From Candidatus Altarchaeota archaeon (GTDB lineage: Archaea; SpSt-1190), in contig JAUUZA010000012.1 of NCBI GenBank assembly GCA_030590165.1, forward strand, positions 1 through 17,312: 17,312 bases of DNA, read 5' to 3'. Of this stretch, positions 7,968-14,307 are shown in pieces. Position 1 is the stretch's first letter, and each line of letters opens with the position of its first letter. The translations under genes and the position numbers were made by a program. The notes beneath the pieces are model-generated. The model was given only the letters and a program-made list of their open reading frames with translations. It was not told the origin of the DNA and did no database searches.

Positions 7968-8270
7968 ATGGAAAAAGGAATATTTCGAACTTTTGTAATT
8001 TCAGGTTCTTTTTTTGTTACAGTAATATTACACAATTTAATTTATGCTCTTTTTGGATTTGAAGAACCTTTCTTCTTCTTTGTAGCACTTTCCTGTATAA
8101 TAGCCTTCCCTGTCTCAGTTTTCCTTAATACTTTGAATTATTTCAAACATAAAAACCATGAAGAAACTTGGAAATTAGGTTATCTTGGTTTTCTTGGGTT
8201 TTTAGGAGTTAGTGCACCTATTTTATTCCCTTTCTTCGCATTCTTTTTGTATTTTCTTATCAAAAAATAA
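7968..8270 (+). CDS. Small membrane protein, three predicted transmembrane segments
   Basis: I do not recognise this protein. The 100 residues form three hydrophobic stretches, about 8-30, 34-56 and 70-98, separated by a short basic and charged loop (KHKNHEET near 61-68). It ends in IKK. There is no signal peptide cleavage pattern and no catalytic motif. The ATG has no ribosome site and follows the shared TATA box by about 22 nt, so it is probably leaderless and co-regulated with trmI. The reading frame ends just before the structured RNA at 8285. Confidence 0.7.
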   Translation: MEKGIFRTFVISGSFFVTVILHNLIYALFGFEEPFFFFVALSCIIAFPVSVFLNTLNYFKHKNHEETWKLGYLGFLGFLGVSAPILFPFFAFFLYFLIKK

Positions 8271-8277
8271 ATAAATA
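8262..8277 (-). terminator. U-rich termination tract of the structured RNA
   Basis: On the minus strand TATTTATTTATTTTTT follows the closing stem of the RNA by about 8 nt. T-rich runs are the known archaeal intrinsic terminator. It lies across the end of the plus-strand membrane protein gene. Confidence 0.5.
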
Positions 8278-8284
8278 TGAATAG

Positions 8285-8437
8285 AATGGGCCCCGATTGA
8301 AACGGTCGCCTCCCACGCTGTAAATCAGCTTTCGCTCCTCAACAGGCTTGGTTATCGCCGCCCCTACCCCCAATGATAAACAGTTAGGAACCTACTCTGC
8401 CAGAGCATTGGAAGCGTCGAAATCGGGATTGCCCCTT
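8285..8437 (-). ncRNA. Unassigned GC-rich structured RNA, about 150 nt
   Basis: This block is strikingly GC-rich in AT-rich surroundings and has no open coding frame. Its ends pair: GGGC (8288-8291) with GCCC (8431-8434), and CCCGATT (8292-8298) with AATCGGG (8421-8427), leaving a 3-nt bulge. Inside are CCAATG/CATTGG (8370-8375 with 8406-8411) and a short stem 8307-8311 with 8412-8416. A third hairpin (8318-8345) has, on the minus strand, a GAAA tetraloop on AGC/GCU, an internal loop, and CUGU/ACAG. The minus strand is favoured: G-U pairs replace C-A mismatches, the loop becomes GNRA, a TATA-like CATAAATC sits about 27 nt upstream, and a U-tract follows. It does not fit tRNA, 5S, SRP or RNase P RNA. 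Strand and ends are approximate. Confidence 0.7.
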
Positions 8438-8458
8438 TCTAATTTGGAACACGACCAA

Positions 8459-8467
8459 GATTTATGC
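8459..8467 (-). promoter_or_regulatory. Putative TATA box of the structured RNA
   Basis: GCATAAATC on the minus strand is centred about 27 nt before the GGGGC that opens the RNA (8435). A weak box, judged by spacing. Confidence 0.35.
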
Positions 8468-8490
8468 CTTACTAAGACCTAAAAAGAAAC

Positions 8491-8498
8491 GTATATTA
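8491..8498 (+). promoter_or_regulatory. Putative TATA box deciding the PRC-barrel start
   Basis: GTATATTA predicts a transcript start near 8520. That excludes the ATG at 8499 and leaves a 12-nt leader with AAGGG (8520-8524) before the ATG at 8532. Confidence 0.45.
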
Positions 8499-8531
8499 AT
8501 GGCCAAAGTTAATTTGCGTAAGGGAATAATC

Positions 8532-8774
8532 ATGGAAGAACGTATTAGAGGAAAAGATATCATGGGTAAAACTGTTGTCAGCAAGGAAGGAAGAAAATTC
8601 GGTTCCGTTGGAGATGTTACATTTGACCCATCAACTGGTGAATTACTCAAACTTGTCCTTACAAATGTTACTCAATATGCTAAAAACCTTCTCGGTTCAG
8701 AGATGCGTATACCTTTTAGTGCAGTAGTCAGTATTGGCGACTTTGTTATACTCAGTGAAGAAGATTTAGTTTAA
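8532..8774 (+). CDS. PRC-barrel domain protein
   Basis: A short all-beta protein of the PRC-barrel superfamily. In archaea such stand-alone domains are common and mostly uncharacterised; relatives act in RNA processing (RimM) or photosynthetic reaction centres. The 80 residues show the family pattern: GKDIMGKTVVSKEG, then GSVGDVTFDPSTGEL, a valine-leucine strand, and IPFSAVVSIGDFVIL near the end. An ATG at 8499 would add 11 residues, but the TATA-like box directly before it and AAGGG before the second ATG favour 8532. A hairpin terminator follows the stop. The domain call is good; the cellular role is unknown. Confidence 0.85.
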   Translation: MEERIRGKDIMGKTVVSKEGRKFGSVGDVTFDPSTGELLKLVLTNVTQYAKNLLGSEMRIPFSAVVSIGDFVILSEEDLV

Positions 8775-8813
8775 AACTAAACTGTGTTTTATAACACAGA
8801 ATTGTTTTTTTTT
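8765..8813 (+). terminator. Double-hairpin plus T-tract terminator
   Basis: The first palindrome, TTTAGTTT-A-AAACTAAA, spans the PRC-barrel stop codon. The second has 7-bp arms, CTGTGTT (8782-8788) and AACACAG (8793-8799), with a TTAT loop, and is followed by a long T run (8802-8813). It resembles a bacterial intrinsic terminator. The T run also falls at the end of the convergent gene. Confidence 0.65.
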
Positions 8814-8815
8814 AT

Positions 8816-9145
8816 TTAATCAATTGGTGGGAAGTCCCAGTTTTCAACTTGTCTATGAAGACCATATTCAAGAAGATTTGTAATTTCTTTTTTAAGAAAA
8901 ATTTTAAAATCATCAGAATTTTTTCCATCTTTTTCAATGGGAACAGAGGGATATCCATAACTTTTTTCCCCTCTTCTATTAATTTCAAACTGGTAAAATT
9001 CTGCATTATCATAAAAAAGATTCAAATCTAAAAATTTGTGTTTATCCATCACTTTTTCTAAATCTTCACAAATAAGTACGGGAGTATAATCTAATTTAAA
9101 ATAACGAAGTGAAAGGAAACATTCAGAATTCTTGTTTTCATTCAT
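8816..9145 (-). CDS. Unrecognised 109-residue protein
   Basis: I recognise no family. It is a soluble, acidic-aromatic protein with no membrane segment or signal peptide. It contains the stretch YGYPSVPIEKDGK (64-76), a predicted helix FLKKEITNLLEYGL (83-96), and the tail WDFPPID. It starts 22 nt after the stop of the nucleotidyltransferase-like gene on the same strand, so the two are probably co-transcribed. The ribosome site (a GGGG run about 12 nt upstream) is weak. A second reading frame on the same strand (8812-9012) is a shadow with poorer composition. Being a real gene is likely from spacing and composition; function is open. Confidence 0.65.
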   Translation of the reverse strand: MNENKNSECFLSLRYFKLDYTPVLICEDLEKVMDKHKFLDLNLFYDNAEFYQFEINRRGEKSYGYPSVPIEKDGKNSDDFKIFLKKEITNLLEYGLHRQVENWDFPPID

Positions 9146-9167
9146 ATTTTATTTAGTTTCCCCATCT

Positions 9168-10169
9168 TTAAATTATTTTTATTTCAAAAATATTTTCCAT
9201 TATTTCCTTAGCTATTCCAACAGTACTTCTTCCAACCTTAACATTAGGGCCTACATATGAATCTTCACCTATGAGGCTCTCAGTAACTATTGAATTTTTT
9301 TCAATTTTCACATTAGGACCAATAATTGAATCTGAAATATTAACATTATCACCAATCTTAACTCCGGGATAAATGACAGAATTGCGTACTTTACTTCCTA
9401 GCCCCAAATGAACATCTTCTGCAGAAACATTTGGACCAACAAAAGCGGCATCACCATGAACATTTTTCAAACAAACTGGAGGATACATATTCACTCCCGT
9501 TACATTAACTTTTGTCATTTCCATGCGTCTCCTCAAATAATCAACATTAGCTTCGACATATTCCTGAACGGAACCCAAATGATACCAATAAGTTTTAAAT
9601 TCATAACCATAAACTGGCATTTGTCTTTGCACTAAATAAGTAACGAGCTCTTGCATTTCCATCTTATATGGAATTTTATCAAAGACACCAAGTTCAAGAA
9701 CAAAAATACCTGCTGAAATCAAATTTGAAAAAACTAAATCTGGTCGTGGATTGTATAAAAAGCGTACAACACGCCCGGATGGGTCCATACTAACAACACC
9801 ATATCTCCAAGGATTGGGTGAGGCATGTAATCCCATTGTTATTAAGGGTTTCATTCTTTCATGAAAATTAAGGAGTGGCTCAATTCTAAATGGAGTAAAA
9901 GTATCAGCATAATGAACAACAAATCTCCCCTCAACAAGTTTCTCTATTGATCTCAAAGAAGCAGCAGAACCAGAAGAATCATCTTTTAACACTTGCACAT
10001 CATATTCTTTGAACTCCTCTGGAAAGGGAGTCACAATAATTACCTCGTGTTCCTTTAATTTATTTAAAGTTGTTTCAAATAATTCCTTCCCACCCATCCT
10101 CAAAAACGCTTGTGGTTTACGAAGAACAGGAAAATCCTGATTGTACCCCGCCGGAATTATAACTTGCAC
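9168..10169 (-). CDS. Sugar-phosphate nucleotidyltransferase-like protein with hexapeptide-repeat domain, degenerate active site
   Basis: The fold is that of GlmU/RmlA-type NDP-sugar pyrophosphorylases: a nucleotidyltransferase domain (1-215) and a C-terminal left-handed beta-helix of hexapeptide repeats (about 220-320). Family landmarks remain at K18-P19, YGVVSMDPSGRVVRF (133-147) and SNLISAGIFV (158-167). The nucleotide-binding GxGTR loop is replaced by PAGYNQDFP (6-14). The metal aspartate of the YWxD(I/V)G motif is H197 (YWYHLG), while D89 in HYAD keeps the other metal position. It may be a regulatory or binding subunit, as in eukaryotic GMPPA, rather than an enzyme. The GTG start is leaderless, with a TATA box at 10189-10197. 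Its likely operon partner is the unknown 8816 gene. Confidence 0.85.
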   Translation of the reverse strand: MQVIIPAGYNQDFPVLRKPQAFLRMGGKELFETTLNKLKEHEVIIVTPFPEEFKEYDVQVLKDDSSGSAASLRSIEKLVEGRFVVHYADTFTPFRIEPLLNFHERMKPLITMGLHASPNPWRYGVVSMDPSGRVVRFLYNPRPDLVFSNLISAGIFVLELGVFDKIPYKMEMQELVTYLVQRQMPVYGYEFKTYWYHLGSVQEYVEANVDYLRRRMEMTKVNVTGVNMYPPVCLKNVHGDAAFVGPNVSAEDVHLGLGSKVRNSVIYPGVKIGDNVNISDSIIGPNVKIEKNSIVTESLIGEDSYVGPNVKVGRSTVGIAKEIMENIFEIKII

Positions 10170-10188
10170 TAAAATATGTTGTATTTCA

Positions 10189-10197
10189 TATTTAAAA
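10189..10197 (-). promoter_or_regulatory. Putative TATA box of the nucleotidyltransferase-like gene
   Basis: The minus strand reads TTTTAAATA, centred 24 nt before the GTG at 10169. It fills the 29-bp gap after the secD stop, so this gene has its own promoter although it lies in line with secF-secD. Confidence 0.55.
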
Positions 10198-10198
10198 G

Positions 10199-11425
10199 CT
10201 AAAGGGTCTCTTCGAGTGCCGCCATATAACTTGGACGAGTCACGAAATAACCCACAACAATCCCAAATAAAGTAGTAACTGCAAAACCTCTAACCGCACC
10301 GACTCCAATAAACATTAAAGGTAACATTACGGCAGACATAGTCCCAAAGGTAGCCATAATAACAAACATAGCTTCTTTTATTTTATTCTTTGAGCTTGTT
10401 CCTTTCTTTTTTCCTGCAATAAGTTCATCAGTAATTATAATTTGTTGGTCAACCCCCGTTCCAAGTGTAATTATAATTCCTGCAATTGCACTCAAATCAA
10501 GTTGCCAATTCACAAAACTAGCTAAGGCCAAGGTTATGAAAACCTCACAAATTGAAGTGAGTGTAATGAGTGTTACAATATCAAAATTTCTATAACGAAT
10601 AAATAATACAACACTAACAAGTAAAAGAGCTACAAGACCTGCAATCGCTGTGCTCTTCAAAAATTCAGCACCTAATAAGGGTGAAACACTTTGAAGACTA
10701 ACTATCTCCATTTTTGTCGGGATTGAACCTGTCATTAAAACAGCCTTCATTGCATTAAGACTGTTTTCTGCTTCTTCCTTTGTTTCTGCCCCCCCTGAAA
10801 CACTTGCACTAGGAACATCTCTTCCCCTCAAATCAGAAGAAATTTGTAGACTATTCTGAAGAACATCATCAATGTAAAGTTCAAGTTCAGCATTAAGATA
10901 TTGTCCACCTGAAATAGTTGGGAATAACCCCTCCGTAACTTTTGCAAATTTACTTGAAGCACTTGGCGAAAGTATTATTGGAATTGAATATTGATATCCT
11001 CCCGAAGGGTATTTTTGAAATAAAATTTGAGCCGTATTCACTGTAACATCTTCACTAGTGAATATAGTAATATTAGTAATCCTTCCTTCAAAATGACCTT
11101 CATTAGATAAGAGAGTTTCAATTTCATCTCTTGAAAGTCCAGCTGCTTCAACAACTACAAATGATGTTGTTAAATCTGAAGCACTCCTAACCTTCACATC
11201 TCTAAGTCCATAAATATTCAAACGATTTTGGAGAACTGAAAGAACATCATCTAAATTAACACTTTGGTTAGATGGTTTCAATACAACACGTGAACCGCCT
11301 TCAATATCAAAACCCCATTCAACATTTAGACTTCCTTCCCAAGGTTTCAATTGAAAAATACTCCAAACCATAAGAGCCAAAGCAAACATGACTCTCCACT
11401 TACGAGTAATTTTTTCAAGATTCAT
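10199..11425 (-). CDS. secD: Protein translocase subunit SecD
   Basis: Membrane subunit that, with SecF, assists SecYEG-dependent protein export, using ion gradients in bacteria. The 408 residues show an N-terminal membrane helix (12-26), the family motif GFDIEGGSRVVL (38-49), a large extracytoplasmic region (50-255), then five membrane helices (about 259-397). The signature LDLSAIAGIIITLGTGVDQQI (309-329) in the fourth helix region carries D326. GAVRGFAVTTLFGI follows near 376-389. Length is in the archaeal range. The ATG overlaps the secF stop as ATGA and is preceded by GGAGG, so translation is coupled. No SecA is expected in archaea; the driving mechanism there is unclear. Confidence 0.95.
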   Translation of the reverse strand: MNLEKITRKWRVMFALALMVWSIFQLKPWEGSLNVEWGFDIEGGSRVVLKPSNQSVNLDDVLSVLQNRLNIYGLRDVKVRSASDLTTSFVVVEAAGLSRDEIETLLSNEGHFEGRITNITIFTSEDVTVNTAQILFQKYPSGGYQYSIPIILSPSASSKFAKVTEGLFPTISGGQYLNAELELYIDDVLQNSLQISSDLRGRDVPSASVSGGAETKEEAENSLNAMKAVLMTGSIPTKMEIVSLQSVSPLLGAEFLKSTAIAGLVALLLVSVVLFIRYRNFDIVTLITLTSICEVFITLALASFVNWQLDLSAIAGIIITLGTGVDQQIIITDELIAGKKKGTSSKNKIKEAMFVIMATFGTMSAVMLPLMFIGVGAVRGFAVTTLFGIVVGYFVTRPSYMAALEETL

Positions 11426-12282
11426 TGTTTAGCCTCCATAAACCAAAGTACCATGCTAAGACTCTGGAACCATGTATTGATTATATCGAAAAAGGCTCCA
11501 AGTAAAAGAACTAAAGCTATATCTTTTATCATTGTTGAAGTTGAAACAAAATAAAGAGCTGATAAACTTGCAAAAACTGCAAAACTCATAGTCATTGCAG
11601 TCTTCATGGCTTCAAGTGCCCTCTTCTTTGGGTCACCTCCTTTTTCTCTTAAAATTTTAGTATCAAATAAAACTTCACTATCAACACCCCAACCCATGAG
11701 CATAAGAAGAGCTCCAATTGTATGAGGTGCTAATTTTACTCCAAAAAGAGTCATAACTGCAGCTGCTTCAAACACATTTAGAAACCCAGATAAAATTACT
11801 GTCAGTGCAACTATTGGTTGCTTAAAAATAAAAGCAAGAACTATACCCATCATAATAAATGCAAAAATAATTGCTTTTTGAGCACTACTCATAAAACTTT
11901 CTCCCATTGAAGGTCCAACATTCCTTACATCATATTCAATACCAGGAAATACAAATTCAACAATTTCTTTCACTTCTTCTTCACTATAACTCGGTCCAGC
12001 TTCAACAATAACTGCAATAATTTCAGAAGAGTCAAAACTTTTTATTTCCCTAAAATTTAATCCAGCTGATTCAATTTGTTCTCTGGCTCCCGAAGGAATA
12101 TTTGAAACATAAATATTGAAGAGAGTTCCCCCACTCAAATCTATATCTTTTGAAAAAAATTCTCCATTTTTTGATTTATTATTAATGAAAATACTTGAAC
12201 ATAAAAGAAAGGTAATGAGTGGAATAATCATTAAAATTTTGTAATGAGACCCATACCACTTGGAAAATTTCTCGTAAAGCAC
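11422..12282 (-). CDS. secF: Protein translocase subunit SecF
   Basis: Partner of SecD in the export complex. The 286 residues begin with one membrane helix (15-33), then IDLSGGTLF (47-55), a short extracytoplasmic domain, VGPSMGESF (122-130), and five further membrane helices. The conserved GWGVDSEVLFD (197-207) matches the SecF core motif. It is encoded first, and secD overlaps its end by 4 nt. The start is a GTG with no ribosome site and a TATA box centred about 22 nt upstream, so it is probably leaderless. Confidence 0.94.
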   Translation of the reverse strand: MLYEKFSKWYGSHYKILMIIPLITFLLCSSIFINNKSKNGEFFSKDIDLSGGTLFNIYVSNIPSGAREQIESAGLNFREIKSFDSSEIIAVIVEAGPSYSEEEVKEIVEFVFPGIEYDVRNVGPSMGESFMSSAQKAIIFAFIMMGIVLAFIFKQPIVALTVILSGFLNVFEAAAVMTLFGVKLAPHTIGALLMLMGWGVDSEVLFDTKILREKGGDPKKRALEAMKTAMTMSFAVFASLSALYFVSTSTMIKDIALVLLLGAFFDIINTWFQSLSMVLWFMEAKQ

Positions 12283-12299
12283 AGGTGAAATTTGTGTAT

Positions 12300-12308
12300 A
12301 TATTTAAA
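12300..12308 (-). promoter_or_regulatory. Putative TATA box of secF-secD
   Basis: The minus strand reads TTTAAATAT, about 22 nt before the GTG at 12282. A plus-strand T-rich run (12327-12344) separates it from the divergent promoter. Confidence 0.5.
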
Positions 12309-12374
12309 AATCATTACCCTACTTTGTTTTTTTATTTATTTTTTAAGTTCACCACTGGCAAGTTGTTAGTATAA

Positions 12375-12383
12375 GATATTTAT
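12375..12383 (+). promoter_or_regulatory. Putative TATA box of the 12403 gene
   Basis: GATATTTAT is centred about 24 nt before the ATG at 12403. It is only about 12 nt before the earlier ATG at 12391, which argues against that earlier start. Confidence 0.45.
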
Positions 12384-12402
12384 TGTTAAAATGCGTATTT
12401 GT

Positions 12403-12723
12403 ATGGCTCACTTTCTAATTACGCTTGGGTTAATCTTTCTTGGTTTTGTACTTGGAGGTCTAATTCAAAGTGTTTTTGGGAAATTAGAAGACCATACTTC
12501 TCCTTTACTTGGTGAAAATGCACCAAACTCACTTAATTTCATTGTAGAAACTCTTTATTTGGCTTTAATTTTCTCAGTGCCTCTTTCAGGAAACATACCC
12601 CTTTTTATAGTCATAATTGCATTTTTCCTCTACGCACTTTATGGTGAATTTGGCAGATCGAAATTGAAGCCACGTAAACCAGAGGACAAGGTGGTTACAA
12701 AATGGTTTTCAGGATATCCTTAG
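12403..12723 (+). CDS. Small membrane protein, two to three transmembrane segments
   Basis: I do not recognise the family. The 106 residues have a hydrophobic N-terminal helix rich in glycine (about 4-26), an acidic loop, a central hydrophobic stretch that may form two helices (about 47-80), and a basic cytoplasmic-type tail (KLKPRKPEDK). I start it at 12403 because the TATA-like box at 12375-12383 is too close to the ATG at 12391, which would add MRIC. Its last 22 nt overlap the DHH nuclease gene, and the nuclease's GGTGG ribosome site lies within it. The two are therefore co-transcribed, though no functional link is known. Confidence 0.7.
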   Translation: MAHFLITLGLIFLGFVLGGLIQSVFGKLEDHTSPLLGENAPNSLNFIVETLYLALIFSVPLSGNIPLFIVIIAFFLYALYGEFGRSKLKPRKPEDKVVTKWFSGYP

Positions 12724-14000
12724 AAAAAATAGTTTCAAGGATGCGCCAATTAGAAAATCCGGTTGTTGTCTGTCATATAGATGCAGATGGATTAACTAGT
12801 GGTGGCATCATTCTAAAGACCTTGAGGTCTCTTGACAAACGTACTGAAATTTTACCCATTAGACAATTAGACCAAACAACTTATGATAGTATTCCTTGGG
12901 ACCGTGACTTAGTTTTTGTAGACCTAGGTTCAGGTCAAATTGATTGGACTGAAAAACACGTAATCATTGACCATCATCCACCAATAAGAAAAACACCATA
13001 TCAATTCAATGCTCACCAGCTTGGTTTAGATGGTTCACACGATATCAGTGCATCAGGATTATCTTATTTAGTTTCAAAAGAAATAATGGGCCACAGTGAA
13101 TTAGCAGGTCCTGCTGTTGTTGGGATGGTAGGAGACAGAGTGAATAATCCACTAAAAGGATATGCACGAATTCCCTTGGAAACTCCTTGGGTCAAAGCTG
13201 TAAAAGGCCTTAAGTTCTTTGGACGTGAAACCCGTCCATTAACCCTATTACTCCAATACGCCAGTGACCCCTTTATACCGGGGATAAGCAGTGAAATGAA
13301 GAGTTCTTACGAATTTTTAGAAAAGCTCCATATTGACCCAAAAAAATCATATCATAGTCTAAGTAAGAATGAACGAATTAAATTTAATAATGCATTAATT
13401 AAATATGCATCAAGCAGAGCAGTAAAAGTTCATCGAATGTTAGGTGAATATTACATACTCCCAAGCATGAGAAAGGGAACTGAAATGAGGGACGCGAGTG
13501 AATACTCAACTCTTCTTAATGCATGTGGAAGACATGACCGCCCAGAAATTGGAATTGGACTTGTAACTGGTGAAGATGTTTATCCAGAAGCAAAGAAACT
13601 CTTACGAATCCATCGTAGACTTCTTAGTAAGGGAATGGAAGAATTTAGAGTAATGGGCGCGGAAGACAGACCTAATTTTAGTTTATTCAGAAGTGATACA
13701 ATCAAACCAACCTTAATTGGAATTATTGCAGGAATTGCATTATCAAGTCGTCTTGTTGACCACAGAAAACCAATCATTGCTCTAAGCCACGAAGACGGCG
13801 GATATAAAGTCAGTGGTAGGGGAACAATGGAACTTGTTGAAGGTGGATTAAATCTTGGGAAAGCCATGCATGACGCATCCGAAGGTTTCGGTGAAGGTGG
13901 AGGTCACGATGTTGCCGCTGGTGCCTTTGTCCCTGAAGAACAAATCAAAACATTTCTTAAAAGATTGCACCTTTCACTAGAACAACAAAAAAGAAAGTGA
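12702..14000 (+). CDS. DHH-family phosphoesterase, archaeal RecJ/GAN-like nuclease
   Basis: A manganese- or magnesium-dependent phosphoesterase of the RecJ superfamily. Archaeal relatives are single-strand exonucleases, including GAN, which binds the GINS replication complex; some degrade RNA or short oligonucleotides. The 432 residues contain motif I HIDADG (D27, D29), motif II FVDLG (D74), motif III DHHPP (D90-H91-H92), and GMVGD near 140-145. A C-terminal DHHA1 domain ends in GEGGGHDVAAGAF. All metal ligands appear intact. The ATG at 12702 has a GGTGG site 8 nt upstream. The gene converges on the RNase P RNA gene, whose predicted 3' end is 8 nt past this stop. Confidence 0.92.
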   Translation: MVFRISLEKIVSRMRQLENPVVVCHIDADGLTSGGIILKTLRSLDKRTEILPIRQLDQTTYDSIPWDRDLVFVDLGSGQIDWTEKHVIIDHHPPIRKTPYQFNAHQLGLDGSHDISASGLSYLVSKEIMGHSELAGPAVVGMVGDRVNNPLKGYARIPLETPWVKAVKGLKFFGRETRPLTLLLQYASDPFIPGISSEMKSSYEFLEKLHIDPKKSYHSLSKNERIKFNNALIKYASSRAVKVHRMLGEYYILPSMRKGTEMRDASEYSTLLNACGRHDRPEIGIGLVTGEDVYPEAKKLLRIHRRLLSKGMEEFRVMGAEDRPNFSLFRSDTIKPTLIGIIAGIALSSRLVDHRKPIIALSHEDGGYKVSGRGTMELVEGGLNLGKAMHDASEGFGEGGGHDVAAGAFVPEEQIKTFLKRLHLSLEQQKRK

Positions 14001-14007
14001 ATAAGAT

Positions 14008-14303
14008 GAGGTGCTGACAGTAGGCCACCTTCTGTTTTTATTTCCCCCAACAAAGTTAGGAAAAACATAACGGCATTTATCTAAGCCCCACTAACGGGTT
14101 GCACCCGACAGGGAAGTGACCGTTTCATCCTCACTATTTTTCAGCCTTCATTCCATAACGGAAATCACAAGTCCAAATAGCTGGTATCGTTTCTGTTTCA
14201 CTTCCGCTCCTTCTCAAGAGCATCAGTCTTTATTGGGTGGGCGGACCTTCCTCCCTTTTCCTTATTTTCATATGGCGTCGCGTAACCGTTCAGTCAGCTC
14301 CTC
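14008..14303 (-). ncRNA. rnpB: RNase P RNA, archaeal type
   Basis: The catalytic RNA that trims tRNA 5' leaders. Its ends pair as P1: GAGG-A-GCTGAC at the 5' end (14303-14293) with GTCAGC-A-CCTC at the 3' end (14018-14008), 10 pairs around an A-A mismatch. The conserved regions follow in order: CR-I as GGGAGGAAGGTCCGCCC (14255-14239; usual core GAGGAAAGUC, one base different), CR-II/III as ACAGAAACGATACC (14196-14183), CR-IV around 14136-14111, a CGGGTGCAACCCG hairpin (14107-14095), and CR-V as ACAGAAGGTGGCCTACTG (14035-14018). Length of about 296 nt is typical. It starts 4 nt after the archaeosortase stop, so its promoter must lie in that gene or it is processed from the operon transcript. 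Confidence 0.95.
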
Positions 14304-14307
14304 AAAA

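Noticed and set aside
8413-8435. The 5' end of the structured RNA (GGGGC...GATTTCGACGC) resembles bacterial tmRNA openings (GGGG...GATTCGACG)
   Set aside because: The RNA is only about 150 nt, has no tag reading frame ending in AA or similar, no 7-bp acceptor stem, and no T-stem of proper length. Archaea are not known to use tmRNA. A covariance search could still be run.
8285-8437. SRP RNA
   Set aside because: There is no GGAA-capped helix 8 with the AGCA loop and no Alu-domain pattern, and it is half the archaeal length.
8499-8531. ATG 8499 as the PRC-barrel start
   Set aside because: A TATA-like element directly abuts it, and the second ATG has AAGGG upstream and begins the conserved domain.
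12391-12402. ATG 12391 as the start of the small membrane protein
   Set aside because: It lies only about 12 nt from the TATA-like box; the ATG at 12403 fits the leaderless spacing of this genome.
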